Source of the DNA: an uncultured Eubacteriales bacterium | GTDB taxonomy: Bacteria > Bacillota > Clostridia > Oscillospirales > CAG-382 | Assembly (NCBI GenBank): GCA_934446675.1 | Contig: CAKSEL010000014.1 | Location: forward strand, 3,331 to 67,330 | Direction: 5' to 3' | Length of the DNA: 64,000 nucleotides | Part shown: positions 35,858-44,688 of the stretch, one piece after another | How positions within the stretch are numbered: position 1 is the stretch's first letter | Layout: the number at the start of each line of letters is the position of its first letter | Program-made: the position numbers and the translations under genes | The notes under the pieces: generated by a model | The model's database searches: none | What the model was told of the DNA's origin: nothing | Seen by the model: the letters and a program-made list of their open reading frames with translations, nothing else

Positions 35858-36613
35858 GTGAGAAAGAAAATAATAGCAGGAAACTGGAAAATGAATAAGA
35901 CTCCGACCGAAACCAAGGCGTTTCTTGAGGAGCTTAAACCCGTAGTAGCAGGAAAGACAGGCTGCGATGTAATCGTGTGCGTTCCTTTCGTTGACCTCCC
36001 TACCGCAGTTGACGCGTGCAAGGGTACAAATATCAAGGTCGGCGCACAGAACGTTCATTTCGCACCCAACGGAGCATATACCGGCGAAGTAAGCGCGGCA
36101 ATGCTTGTCGATCTCGGCGTTGAATACGTTATAATCGGTCACAGCGAAAGAAGACAGTATTTCGCAGAAACCGATGAGACCGTAAATATGAGAACCAAGG
36201 CTGCACTTGAGGCAGGACTTAAAGTTATACTCTGCGTAGGCGAGCTTGAAAAGGAACGCGAACAGGGTATTACCGCAGAAATCCTCGGCAAGCAGACCAA
36301 GGTTGACCTTATGGGCGTTACCGCAGAGCAGATGAAGAATGTAATCATCGCTTACGAACCTGTATGGGCTATCGGAACAGGTAAGGTTGCAACAACCGAA
36401 CAGGCTGACGAGGCTTGCGGCGTTGTAAGAAGCGTTGTAGCTGAAATGTTCGGCAAGGACGTTGCGGATAAGACTGCTGTTCAGTACGGCGGCTCAATGA
36501 ATGCAAAGAACTGTGCAGAACTTCTCAAGTGCGAGAACGTTGACGGCGGACTTATCGGCGGCGCATCTCTCAAGAGCGCTGATTTCGGTATAATCGTTGA
36601 CGCTGCTCAGTAA
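35858..36613 (+). CDS. tpiA: Triosephosphate isomerase
   Basis: A 251-residue TIM-barrel enzyme interconverting DHAP and glyceraldehyde 3-phosphate. Motifs: AGNWKMNKT (catalytic Lys), VIIGHSERRQYF (catalytic His), AYEPVWAIGTGKVAT (catalytic Glu) and QYGGSMNAKNC. GTG 35858 has AGAAGG nine bases upstream and gives the canonical MRKKIIAGNWKMN; the TTG at 35849 is less likely. It also consumes the DHAP released by the BMC aldolase. Confidence 0.96.
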   Translation: MRKKIIAGNWKMNKTPTETKAFLEELKPVVAGKTGCDVIVCVPFVDLPTAVDACKGTNIKVGAQNVHFAPNGAYTGEVSAAMLVDLGVEYVIIGHSERRQYFAETDETVNMRTKAALEAGLKVILCVGELEKEREQGITAEILGKQTKVDLMGVTAEQMKNVIIAYEPVWAIGTGKVATTEQADEACGVVRSVVAEMFGKDVADKTAVQYGGSMNAKNCAELLKCENVDGGLIGGASLKSADFGIIVDAAQ

Positions 36614-36635
36614 TCTGAGTTTATAAGCATAATTT

Positions 36636-36680
36636 AAGGCTAAGTACGTGATTGTTTTCGTACTCAGCCTTTTCTTTTTG
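36636..36680. terminator. Rho-independent terminator between tpiA and the histidine kinase gene
   Basis: AAGGCTAAGTACG pairs with CGTACTCAGCCTT, followed by TTCTTTTTG on the plus strand. It can also serve the convergent kinase operon. Confidence 0.85.
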
Positions 36681-36697
36681 TGTTTGTTTTTTTGCCT

Positions 36698-38332
36698 TCA
36701 GGCGTCAATTTCGGGCTGTTTTGCCTCGTCAAGCTCAAACCAGAAGGTGCTGCCTTCGTGCAGCGTGCTTTCAACGCCGAAACAAGCCGAATGTTTGGTC
36801 AGAATTTCCTTTACTATGGATAGACCTATGCCCGAACCCACGACGTTTCTCTTGTGGTTCTTGTCGCTCTTGTAGTATCTGTCCCAGATGTAAGGCAGCT
36901 CGTTTTCGGGTATGCCCTCTCCCGAATCCCTGACCTCGACGCGTATCTTGCCGTCCTTTACGGTCTGCGTTACCTTTACCGTCTTGTCCTCGCCCGTGTA
37001 GTTTACGGCGTTGTCGATAAGATTCAGTATGACCTGCGACATCTTCACCGCGTCGCATACGCAATATGCTGTTTTGTCGTATTCAAAAAACACCTTGTAG
37101 CCGTTGTTGAGATAAAGCATCTTGTACCGTGCGACAAGCTTTTCAAGCATTTCGGTAAAATTCATATTTTCGGGTTCAAGCTTTTCAATGCCGTTCTGGA
37201 GCTTTGTAAGGTCGAGAATGTTGTTTACAAACTCGGTAAGGCGCCTTGCCTCGTCGATTATTACCTGAACGTTTTCGGGCGTGTTTTCTCCCGGAAGGTC
37301 GCGCATTGCCTCGCTGTATCCTATAATCATGGTCAGCGGCGTTCTCATGTCGTGCGAAACGTTTGCCATAAGCTCGCGCCTTAGCGTTTCAACCTTTCCA
37401 AGCTCGCTTGCCGTGTAGTTCAGGGTGTCGTTTAACTGTTCGATCTCGGAATATCCTCTGCCGTCGAAATGCGTGTCGTATTTGCCGCTTGCAAGCTCTT
37501 TTGCAGATCTGTTTATCTTTTCAATAGGCTTTGATATGAACTTTGCGACAAGGAACGAGGTTATCAGCGACAACACCGTTACAAATACCGTAACCGCCAT
37601 GTTCTGGTATCTCAGCGTCGACACGGTAGAATCGAGGGGCGTTACGCGCGTTTCCGCAACCACCATCTTTTCCGAACCGTCGGACATGGTCTTTATTTTG
37701 GCGTAAAGCAGGTCGTTGTGAACGTCGTTGTTGAAAAACAGTGCCGGAGCATGGCTTCTTTTGTACTTTGACTTGCTTTCATCGCCGGTATCCGTATCTG
37801 TATCTGTGCCGTCACCGCCGTCAGGTGCGTTTTCGGGACGTTCTCCGGGCTTTATAAACGCCATAAAACTGCGGTCGTTCTTACCGATATAGAACCGCGA
37901 GCATTCTCCGCCGTTGTCAAGAGCCTCGGAATATATGCCGTACAGCTCGTATATGCCTATGCCGTACATAACGGGACCGTAATCCTCGCCCGACTCGTAC
38001 TCGCTGTCAAATGCGTCGGTATCTATTACGCGAAGGCTCATCTGTCCGTTTCCGGCAAGATACGACATTGCCGTCTGGAGATTGTCTGAATCAAGATTGT
38101 CGCAGACGTAATTTGCCGCCTTTTTTAACTCGTTTTTCTTTACCGAATAGTAGAACGCGCTGAAGAATACCGTCTGGCACAGCCACAGCACAATAAGCAT
38201 TGCTGCGGCAACTCCCATAAAGCAGCAGTATATTTTCCAGCGCACACGCATGGAACGGTGCGGTTTATTTTTCTTTTCCGAAGATTTCGGAACATCATGC
38301 CTGTTTTCAGTCTGCGTCAAAACGGTAGCCAA
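36698..38332 (-). CDS. Membrane sensor histidine kinase
   Basis: A 544-residue HisKA kinase. One membrane helix at about 35-58, an extracytoplasmic sensor region at 60-240 containing an Asp/Thr repeat (DGTDTDTDTGDE), a second helix at 246-265, a HAMP domain at 265-315, the phosphoacceptor His327 (VSHDMRTPLTM), and an ATPase domain with NLIDNAVNYT, DSGEGIPENELPYIWDRYYK and GSGIGLSIVKEI. The frame overlaps the regulator gene; TTG 38332 or TTG 38320 is the likely start, and neither is certain. It pairs with the adjacent response regulator. Confidence 0.9.
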   Translation of the reverse strand: MATVLTQTENRHDVPKSSEKKNKPHRSMRVRWKIYCCFMGVAAAMLIVLWLCQTVFFSAFYYSVKKNELKKAANYVCDNLDSDNLQTAMSYLAGNGQMSLRVIDTDAFDSEYESGEDYGPVMYGIGIYELYGIYSEALDNGGECSRFYIGKNDRSFMAFIKPGERPENAPDGGDGTDTDTDTGDESKSKYKRSHAPALFFNNDVHNDLLYAKIKTMSDGSEKMVVAETRVTPLDSTVSTLRYQNMAVTVFVTVLSLITSFLVAKFISKPIEKINRSAKELASGKYDTHFDGRGYSEIEQLNDTLNYTASELGKVETLRRELMANVSHDMRTPLTMIIGYSEAMRDLPGENTPENVQVIIDEARRLTEFVNNILDLTKLQNGIEKLEPENMNFTEMLEKLVARYKMLYLNNGYKVFFEYDKTAYCVCDAVKMSQVILNLIDNAVNYTGEDKTVKVTQTVKDGKIRVEVRDSGEGIPENELPYIWDRYYKSDKNHKRNVVGSGIGLSIVKEILTKHSACFGVESTLHEGSTFWFELDEAKQPEIDA

Positions 38333-38972
38333 CTCCTCTCAGGGTGACAATGTGATTGCTGCAGCTTCCGAGATTTTTGCGAAGCAACTTTATGTGAGTG
38401 TCAAGCGTTCTGTCGTCGCCGAAAAAGTCGTATCCCCATACGTTGCTTATCAGCTTTTCACGCGTAAGCGCTATGCCCTTGTTTTTTATGAGATAGAATA
38501 ACAGGTCGTATTCTTTGGGCGTAAGGTCGGCGCGCTTTCCGTCAACGTAAACTATTCTGCCGGCAAAATCAACCTTTAGGTTTCCGCACTCAAAGAAATC
38601 TCCCGACACGTTGTTTACGCGCTTTAATATCGCGGCAACCCTCATCATAAGCTCTTTGGGTGAGAACGGCTTTACTACGTAATCGTCAATTCCGGTTTCA
38701 AAACCGTGCAGCTTGTCGTATTCCTCTCCCCTTGCAGAAAGCATTATAACGGGCGTGTTCTTTGTCTTTTTAAGTTCTCTGCAAACGGAAAATCCGTCTA
38801 TGTCGGGCATCATAATGTCGAGTATTACAAGGTCGAAATCCTTGTTTTTGAAAAGCTCGACAGCCGTCATTCCGTCGGGAGCTTCCGTTACGTCATATCC
38901 CTCAAAAACGGCGTATTTGCTTATAAGCCTGCGTATTTTTCCCTCGTCGTCAACAACAAGCAGCTTGTACAT
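38307..38972 (-). CDS. OmpR/PhoB-family response regulator
   Basis: A 221-residue regulator. The receiver domain has Asp52 (LVILDIMMPD) and the acidic pair DD at 8-9. The winged-helix domain occupies residues 125-218 and ends TLRGVGYRFDAD. ATG 38972 (MYKLLVVDDEG) has GGAG at 11 bases. The stop overlaps the kinase gene start, the usual arrangement for a cognate pair. Confidence 0.93.
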   Translation of the reverse strand: MYKLLVVDDEGKIRRLISKYAVFEGYDVTEAPDGMTAVELFKNKDFDLVILDIMMPDIDGFSVCRELKKTKNTPVIMLSARGEEYDKLHGFETGIDDYVVKPFSPKELMMRVAAILKRVNNVSGDFFECGNLKVDFAGRIVYVDGKRADLTPKEYDLLFYLIKNKGIALTREKLISNVWGYDFFGDDRTLDTHIKLLRKNLGSCSNHIVTLRGVGYRFDAD

Positions 38973-39103
38973 CTTCTGCCGCACTCCTTTTCTGATTTTT
39001 GTATTATCCGGTTTTCTTACAATATTAATTTATACTCCTAATGTGAAAATCCCGTGATTATACTGTAAACAAAGAAAACAACTGTGCGGTTCTTCAAAAA
39101 CTG

Positions 39104-39132
39104 TTGATTTTTATAAACGCGTATGTTATAAT
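39104..39132 (+). promoter_or_regulatory. Promoter of the DivIVA-like/PqqD-like operon
   Basis: TTGATT (39104-39109), 17 bases, TATAAT (39127-39132). Confidence 0.6.
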
Positions 39133-39195
39133 AAATTTGTATATATACTTGTTAAGAGTATAATCTCAAGTTTACGGCAAGGGAGTTTGACAGAT

Positions 39196-40029
39196 TTGGA
39201 TAAGGAAAACACGGCACCCGAAAAATTGTTCGGCACTTCTATGTTCGGCTACACCAAAAGCGAAGTCAACAACTATGTTATAGTTCAGGACGTAAAATAT
39301 TCCAACATGAAAAGCGAGCTTGAGGGTGAAATACGCTCTCTTGAATCAAAGCTTTCGGACACCGAAAAGACGGCGGAGCTTCTTGAAAAGGCAAACGGAG
39401 AGATTTCGGCTCTCGAAAACGAGAAAACCTCTCTTGAAAACGCAATAAAGGCGCAGGGCGACGAGCTTTCGGAAAAAGAAGGCGTTATCACGTCGCTGCA
39501 AACAAAAAACGCAGACCTTGAATCCGAACTTTCCGAGAAAAGCAGACAATATACCGAGCTTTCCGAAAAGCTTGAAAGACAAACGTCGGTAATAAACGAT
39601 AAAAGCACGTCCGAAACCGATCTTCGCGCAAGGCTGTCCGAAAAGGACGCGGAAAACCTTGAAAAGGACGCAAAGATTGCGGAACTCGAAAACAGGATCT
39701 CCGAGCTTTCGTCGGAGCTTGAAAACAGCATAAGCACCGAAGAAATATCCGAGGTTCTTTCCGAGGCGAGAAATCAGGCAAAACAGCTTCTCGACAGAGC
39801 GAGAACCGCTGCGGACAAAATTATTTCCGACGCACGTGAAAAGGCTCACTCCGACGCGCAGAAAACCGTATCCGAAAGCCAGCAGCTTGTCAAGACAAAC
39901 ATAGAGCGCGTAAAATATCTCAACCGCCGCAAAAACGAGCTGTCCGAAATATTCAAGGATCATAAAAACAAGGTCGACTCTTTCTTCAGCTCAATTTCCG
40001 ATTCGTTAAAGGATCAGGACAACAAATAA
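39196..40029 (+). CDS. DivIVA-like coiled-coil protein
   Basis: A 277-residue protein. The N-terminus (LFGTSMFGYTKSEVNNYV) matches the DivIVA membrane-binding region (F...GY...EVD.Y), followed by an almost unbroken Glu/Ser/Leu coiled coil from about 30 to 185 and a helical Ala/Lys-rich segment. It is likely cytosolic and associated with curved membrane or the division site. TTG 39196 has GGGAG ten bases upstream. It lies 23 bases before the PqqD-like gene. Its particular role is unknown. Confidence 0.6.
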   Translation: MDKENTAPEKLFGTSMFGYTKSEVNNYVIVQDVKYSNMKSELEGEIRSLESKLSDTEKTAELLEKANGEISALENEKTSLENAIKAQGDELSEKEGVITSLQTKNADLESELSEKSRQYTELSEKLERQTSVINDKSTSETDLRARLSEKDAENLEKDAKIAELENRISELSSELENSISTEEISEVLSEARNQAKQLLDRARTAADKIISDAREKAHSDAQKTVSESQQLVKTNIERVKYLNRRKNELSEIFKDHKNKVDSFFSSISDSLKDQDNK

Positions 40030-40052
40030 TCATTTACAGGAGGTAAACCGTA

Positions 40053-40319
40053 ATGAAAATCAAAGACGGATTTATTTTAAGAAAAATTGCCGACACATAT
40101 ATGGTAATCGCCGTGGGAGACGCCGCAAAGGACTTCGGCGGTATGATAAGCCTCAACGAAACGGGCGCTTTTCTCTGGGAAAAGCTTGAGGGCGGCTGCG
40201 ACAGCGAAAATGCCCTCGTAAAAGCCCTGACCGACGAATACGACGTTGACGAAGTTACGGCTCTGCGCGACGTAAAGGCATTTATGGAAAAAATTTCCGA
40301 CGCCGGATTTGCCGAATAA
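40053..40319 (+). CDS. PqqD-like peptide chaperone (RRE fold)
   Basis: An 88-residue protein. The sequence FILRKIADTYMVIAVG, then ISLNETGAFLWEKLEGG and DEVTALRDVKAFMEKISDAG is characteristic of the PqqD family, whose members bind leader peptides of ribosomally made modified peptides. No radical SAM maturase is adjacent, although one lies 10 kb away at 50.0 kb. Many genomes carry stand-alone PqqD-like proteins of unknown role. AGGAGG precedes the ATG. Confidence 0.8.
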   Translation: MKIKDGFILRKIADTYMVIAVGDAAKDFGGMISLNETGAFLWEKLEGGCDSENALVKALTDEYDVDEVTALRDVKAFMEKISDAGFAE

Positions 40320-40355
40320 TAATCCGCAGTTTATTTGCGGAAAACCTTGATTTAC

Positions 40356-40390
40356 ACGCTTCGCATTTACTTGCGGGGCGTTTGTTTTTG
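40356..40390 (+). terminator. Rho-independent terminator after the PqqD-like gene
   Basis: ACGCTTCGCA pairs with TGCGGGGCGT around a TTTACT loop, followed by TTGTTTTTG. Confidence 0.65.
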
Positions 40391-40499
40391 CCGCGGATCT
40401 TGATTTTAAACAAAAATTACCTCTTTATTTGCCGCGTTTTCTGCGCAAACTTCTTTTGCGGATAAAATTCCGCGAACCTTTTTCAAGGAGGTACAGGAA

Positions 40500-40748
40500 A
40501 TGCATTTTTCCAAAAATCCTTATCCGGACAAAAACGACGGAAAGTACAAGTATTCGTCTCACAAGGAACACGTCCGTCTTAAAATTCTCGATGTCGGCGC
40601 TCCGGCGTTTCCCGATGACGAGGACTTTACAAACAACGGCAAAGTGCCTATCTACGAGGGTTACGTCCCAACCGATCCTCTCGGAAGCTGGACGGGCAAA
40701 CCCGAAAACCCCGACGAAGAGCCAATTCAGGACGTCGACGACCTTTAA
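40500..40748 (+). CDS. Small conserved acidic protein of unknown function
   Basis: An 82-residue protein with an excellent AAGGAGG site before its ATG. It is hydrophilic, with no membrane helix or signal peptide. The C-terminal third is Pro/Asp-rich (YVPTDPLGSWTGKPENP, then EEPIQDVDDL). I recognise no named family. It sits downstream of the PqqD-like gene but beyond a terminator, so joint function is only a possibility. Confidence 0.7.
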   Translation: MHFSKNPYPDKNDGKYKYSSHKEHVRLKILDVGAPAFPDDEDFTNNGKVPIYEGYVPTDPLGSWTGKPENPDEEPIQDVDDL

Positions 40749-40782
40749 GCAATATTTCCTTTCTTTTTATGCGGACGGTATA

Positions 40783-40811
40783 TTGACAAAATCGAACATT
40801 TGTGCTATAAT
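40783..40811 (+). promoter_or_regulatory. Promoter of the tail-fibre/lysis cassette
   Basis: TTGACA (40783-40788), 17 bases, TATAAT (40806-40811): an exact consensus, 217 bases before the first start codon. Confidence 0.8.
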
Positions 40812-40817
40812 ATATCC

Positions 40818-40997
40818 GTTCCGGAAATTTCCGGCAGCAAAAAGAAAAGCCGGGACAAAACACTTGCAAAACAGTGGTAAAAATACGTCCGGAAAAGAAT
40901 AACAGGACGGTGCGCCTTTGCATAAGGCTGTAAACACGTATCTTTCGGCAGAAGATGCGGCTTGATTTATGGCTTTAATATGCAAAGGCGTTTTTTT
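40818..40997 (+). promoter_or_regulatory. Structured leader ending in a terminator-like hairpin
   Basis: The 5' leader holds CCGGAAATTTCCGG, CACT...AGTG and CGTCC...GGACG hairpins. Then CGCCTTTGCATA (40913-40924) pairs perfectly with TATGCAAAGGCG (40979-40990), followed directly by seven T residues. The 54-base loop has its own ATCTT...AAGAT hairpin. It looks like a transcription attenuator or riboswitch; I could not match it to a known class. Confidence 0.55.
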
Positions 40998-41027
40998 GCG
41001 CAAAAAAATAAAGAAAGGAAGAAAATT

Positions 41028-43565
41028 ATGATAAAAGTATCGGGCAGAAAACTCATTATGCCGCAGAACGAAAGGTATATAGGCTATCTCAAGGACAATC
41101 TTGCCGAAAAACGCGAGTTTCTTATATCGGACAAAGCGCTTTCGGCTCTTGAGTTCAGAATAGACATAGAAAATCCGGCTTGCACCGTAACGCCTGAAAA
41201 GGCTGTCGGAGACGACGGATATGCGCGCCTTACATGGGAAATAGGAAACGGAGTGACCTCGGTTCCGGGAAGAATAAGAGTGCAGTTAAGAGCGCTTGAT
41301 CCCGACGGCGCAAAAGTCTGGCACAGCGAAATATGCGACTTTTTTGTGGGAAATTCGGTTGACGCACAGTCGCAGTATTCCGACGCGGATCTATCCGGCT
41401 TTGAGCAGATAGAAAAAAATGTAATCTCGTCAAAGCTTGCCGCGCAAAGTGCGGCAGATGATGCAAAACAGTATGCAGACGAGGCGGCTCTCTCGGCGTC
41501 GGAGCTTTCTTCGTCGGTTACAGCCCTGAATTCTCACATTGAAAGCAAATCAAATCCCCACGGCGTTACAAAGGCGCAGATAGGACTTTCAAACGTTGAC
41601 AACACGTCGGACAAAAACAAACCCGTAAGCGACGCGGTTAAGGCAGAGCTTGACAAAAAGGCAAACCACGCCGCCGTGCAGACCGCAATAAACGTTCTCG
41701 GCGAAACAATGAACGCACACAGCACATCAAAAGACAATCCTCACGGCGTTACAAAAGCGCAGATTGGTCTTTCAAATGTTGACAACACATCCGACAAAGA
41801 CAAACCGGTGAGCGACGCGGTAAAAGCCGAACTTAGTAAGAAGGCAGACGCCGAAAATCTCACTTTGCATACCGAAAATATGTCAAATCCGCACGGCGTA
41901 ACGGCAGAACAGGTCGGCACTTACGACCTCTGGGAAATTGATGACAAACTTTCGGAGCGTGCAAAACTCATTCACCGTCACAGAACCGCAAGCGGCGGAT
42001 CAAAACACGAGATAAATCTGACGGAATGTACCATTATAGCCGCAGACGCTGCCGAATCGGCGCAGATCTCGAACAAACAGCTTTACGGCTCCGGTACAAC
42101 ATTTGTTTTTGACGTATCCGGCACAATAAGCATAAAAGGTACAATGGATTCGCAGGGGCAACTCAAAAACGGAGAAACGACGGTTTTCAGACACTATCCG
42201 TCCGGTACATTTTCACCGCTTGGATTTGAAGAAACCTTTACCGTACAGAAAGGCTCGCCGCTTACCTTGTATTTGTCCGCCGGAACGTGTACATTTGATT
42301 ACTTTTACGAAACCTCGCAAGCCGACGGTTTCATGACGTCTGCCGACAAAGCAAAGCTCGACGGGCTTCCTGACAACGCCTACTCCAAATCCGAAACCGA
42401 CAGCAAGATAGACCTGCTCTCGCTCAAAGCCGAAAAGAGCGGCGAAACTATACGAATATCCGACGCGTGCGAACTGGAACAGACGGCAGACGTGAGCATT
42501 GCGAGCAAGAACCTGATTCCGATTTCCGGTTCCTTAACAACAAAAACACATAACGGCGTGACATATACCGTAGGCACAGACGGCTCGATTACAGTAAACG
42601 GCACCGTCGGAAACACAGTCAACTATTCGTATTTCACCGTCGTACAAAGTTTTCCGTTGATTACGGGAAAATATTATACACTTTCGGGCTGTCCTCAAAA
42701 TCTGTCTGACGGAAAAGTAATGTTAAAACTCGGAAATCCGAGCGGCGGCACAACGATCGACGGTTCACTCGACACAGGTTCGGGAGTATCATTCAAGCTG
42801 ACAACTGAACTTGCAAACGGTTATGGCTGCATTATTGAAATCCGTGACACAGGTACAACAGTTGAAAACATTGTTTTCAAACCCCAGCTTGAACTCGGAA
42901 CATCAGCTACGGAATACACCCCTCATATTTCGGATATTTCCGCAGTGTCGGTTAAAAAGTACGGCAGGAACTTAATAAATTACCCGTATGTCAACTCTAC
43001 AAAAACAACGGTCGGCATAACCTTCACCGACAACGGAGACGGAAGCGTTACCGCAAACGGAACAGCTACCAACAAAGCTTATTTTAGCGTACTCGACGCA
43101 GCTCATGCAATTTTATTGCAGCCGGGGACGTACTTTCTGTCCGGAAATATAAACGGCGTAAAAAATGCCGAACTCTATGTAAATTACCGCGACGAAAATT
43201 CAAATACGAAATACGCGGTAGACAGAGGTTCGGGCATTGCTTTTACCGTAAAAAAGCAAACAACGGCTTCAATCGGAATAGCTATCAGTACCGGTGTAAC
43301 CGTAAACGGCATTGTTTTCAAACCCCAGCTTGAACTTGCAGACGCTGCGACGGATTACGAGCCGTACAAAGCGCCCGTAACGTACACACCCGACAGCGGC
43401 GGAAAAGTATCGGGTGTCAAGCTTGGTTCGGACACCGCGACGCTTATGACTCACACGGACGGGGTTATCATCAATGCAAAATACAAAAAGGACATAACAA
43501 AAGCGTTTGAAGAACTCGAAACAAAGCTTACAAACGCCATTCTGTCAAACGGAGGAAACGTATGA
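41028..43565 (+). CDS. Phage-type tail fibre/baseplate protein with BppU-like N-terminus
   Basis: An 845-residue structural protein. Residues 1-115 resemble the BppU N-terminal domain that anchors receptor-binding proteins to baseplates. Then come three tail-fibre repeats with PHGVTKAQIGLSNVDNTSD or close variants (about residues 170-300). Two later jelly-roll-like modules carry matching starts (NLIPISG... and NLINYPY...) and ends (IVFKPQLELG and IVFKPQLELA), likely carbohydrate-binding. AAAGGAAG precedes ATG 41028. No other virion structural genes are present. Confidence 0.82.
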   Translation: MIKVSGRKLIMPQNERYIGYLKDNLAEKREFLISDKALSALEFRIDIENPACTVTPEKAVGDDGYARLTWEIGNGVTSVPGRIRVQLRALDPDGAKVWHSEICDFFVGNSVDAQSQYSDADLSGFEQIEKNVISSKLAAQSAADDAKQYADEAALSASELSSSVTALNSHIESKSNPHGVTKAQIGLSNVDNTSDKNKPVSDAVKAELDKKANHAAVQTAINVLGETMNAHSTSKDNPHGVTKAQIGLSNVDNTSDKDKPVSDAVKAELSKKADAENLTLHTENMSNPHGVTAEQVGTYDLWEIDDKLSERAKLIHRHRTASGGSKHEINLTECTIIAADAAESAQISNKQLYGSGTTFVFDVSGTISIKGTMDSQGQLKNGETTVFRHYPSGTFSPLGFEETFTVQKGSPLTLYLSAGTCTFDYFYETSQADGFMTSADKAKLDGLPDNAYSKSETDSKIDLLSLKAEKSGETIRISDACELEQTADVSIASKNLIPISGSLTTKTHNGVTYTVGTDGSITVNGTVGNTVNYSYFTVVQSFPLITGKYYTLSGCPQNLSDGKVMLKLGNPSGGTTIDGSLDTGSGVSFKLTTELANGYGCIIEIRDTGTTVENIVFKPQLELGTSATEYTPHISDISAVSVKKYGRNLINYPYVNSTKTTVGITFTDNGDGSVTANGTATNKAYFSVLDAAHAILLQPGTYFLSGNINGVKNAELYVNYRDENSNTKYAVDRGSGIAFTVKKQTTASIGIAISTGVTVNGIVFKPQLELADAATDYEPYKAPVTYTPDSGGKVSGVKLGSDTATLMTHTDGVIINAKYKKDITKAFEELETKLTNAILSNGGNV

Positions 43566-43774
43566 TGTTTAACATGAGAGAATTTGTAAAGAGCGGATTT
43601 TTAAAGGCGGTCGGCAATATGCCCGACTTTTGGATAATCCTCAACGCCGCAGGCTGGAACGAAAAGGGCGTGCTTACCGAAGATGACCTTGCCGAAATCA
43701 ACGCGGCAATCACGTCAAAGGACGTGCAAAACACAGCCGAAGAATCTGAAATCACGGAGGAACAGCAGTCATGA
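43562..43774 (+). CDS. Small XkdX-like tail-cassette protein
   Basis: A 70-residue protein directly after the tail-fibre gene; the ATG overlaps its stop. MREFVKSGFLKAVGNMPDFW and the acidic C-terminus resemble the short XkdX-like proteins that follow tail-fibre genes in Bacillota phages. Function unknown. Confidence 0.6.
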   Translation: MMFNMREFVKSGFLKAVGNMPDFWIILNAAGWNEKGVLTEDDLAEINAAITSKDVQNTAEESEITEEQQS

Positions 43775-44082
43775 AAGAGATTTTTGACATAGTATTGCAC
43801 TGGCTGATACCGTTTGTCTGCTGCGGTGCGATAACATGGATAACAGGCTTTTACGGCAAGAATAAAGCAATGCGCGAGGGCGTAAGGAGCTTACTCAGAG
43901 CCGAGATAATCCGCGCGTACGAAAAGTACACCGAGCGCGGATACTGCCCGATATATGCAAGAGAGCCGCTGACGCGCGTATACGAGGCGTACCACGGAAT
44001 GGGCGGAAACGGAACCGGCACGGACTTTTACCAAAAGACGATAGCTCTGCCGTCCGAACCGCCGGGAAAGGTGAAGAAATGA
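43771..44082 (+). CDS. Phage-associated small membrane protein
   Basis: A 103-residue protein with one N-terminal membrane helix (about 8-27, VLHWLIPFVCCGAITWITGF). A soluble region includes MREGVRSLLRAEIIRAYEKY and GYCPIYAREPL, a pattern I associate with a conserved small membrane protein of clostridial prophage lysis cassettes. The ATG overlaps the previous stop, so it is translationally coupled. It may act as a holin partner or antiholin. Confidence 0.6.
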   Translation: MKEIFDIVLHWLIPFVCCGAITWITGFYGKNKAMREGVRSLLRAEIIRAYEKYTERGYCPIYAREPLTRVYEAYHGMGGNGTGTDFYQKTIALPSEPPGKVKK

Positions 44083-44345
44083 GATTTTCAAAAAAGATAA
44101 TAGTCACTATGTTCGCGACGGTCTTCGCGTTCGTCGTGGTCATGATAATTACATACTGGCACAACGGCGGAGTGCCCGACGTGCTTATCGAGCAGTTCTT
44201 CGGGTTCTTCGGAATCGAGGGCGGCGCACTTGCGGTCATCAAGGTAGGCGAAACGCTGGCGGAGAAGTTCGACAACCGGGATAAAAAACAAAAGCCGTCC
44301 AAAAAGACGGCAAAGAAAGGAAGTAAAAAAGATGAACAGGATTAA
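44079..44345 (+). CDS. Phage-associated membrane protein with basic tail
   Basis: An 88-residue protein with a membrane helix at about 7-25 (IIVTMFATVFAFVVVMIITY) and a Lys-rich C-terminus (KKQKPSKKTAKKGSKK). Its start overlaps the preceding stop and its end overlaps the holin-like gene. It is likely part of the lysis or attachment cassette; no specific function is evident. Confidence 0.55.
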   Translation: MRFSKKIIVTMFATVFAFVVVMIITYWHNGGVPDVLIEQFFGFFGIEGGALAVIKVGETLAEKFDNRDKKQKPSKKTAKKGSKKDEQD

Positions 44346-44559
44346 CTGGAAACAAAAGCTCACGAGCCGCAAATTCTGGGCGGCTGTGGTCACATTCGTA
44401 AGCACGGTTCTCGTAGCATTCGGAGTTCCGGACATGACCGTTGAGCAGGTCACGGCGATAATTACGGCAGGTTCCGCGATGATAGCATATATTATCGGTG
44501 AGGGACTTGTCGACGCGGCGAGGATAAAGGCGCAGAGCGGTAGTAAGGACGGCGAATAA
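44332..44559 (+). CDS. Holin-like membrane protein
   Basis: A 75-residue protein with two hydrophobic segments (about 16-36 and 45-62). WKQKLTSRKFWAAVVTFVST and TVEQVTAIITAGSAMIAYII are typical of phage holins of Bacillota. Holins make membrane holes that let the endolysin reach the wall. It precedes the M23 endolysin, from which it is separated by two toxin-like modules. Confidence 0.75.
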   Translation: MNRINWKQKLTSRKFWAAVVTFVSTVLVAFGVPDMTVEQVTAIITAGSAMIAYIIGEGLVDAARIKAQSGSKDGE

Positions 44560-44570
44560 TTAACGTTCTG

Positions 44571-44600
44571 TTGACAAACTGACGGGCAAAGAGTTATAAT
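44571..44600 (+). promoter_or_regulatory. Promoter of small hydrophobic peptide module 1
   Basis: TTGACA (44571-44576), 18 bases, TATAAT (44595-44600). A 5' hairpin CCCTGTCGG/CCGGCAGGG (44604-44627) begins next to the expected transcript start. Confidence 0.75.
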
Positions 44601-44688
44601 AAACCCTGTCGGGTTATTCCGGCAGGGCAAGGCTTAAAACAGTGTAAAAGCTGGGCGGTTATGTCACTCCCGAAAGGGGGTGGTTACA

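Noticed and set aside
40053..40748. Calling the 82-residue protein a RiPP precursor
   Set aside because: A terminator separates it from the PqqD-like gene, no modifying enzyme is adjacent, and it lacks a leader/core layout with Cys, Ser or Gly clusters. Kept only as a possibility.
43028..43400. CRISPR-like or tandem DNA repeat in the tail-fibre gene
   Set aside because: The repeated segments (PHGVT units nearer 41.5-41.9 kb and the paired modules here) are in-frame protein repeats with diverged codons, typical of tail fibres; no spacer pattern exists.
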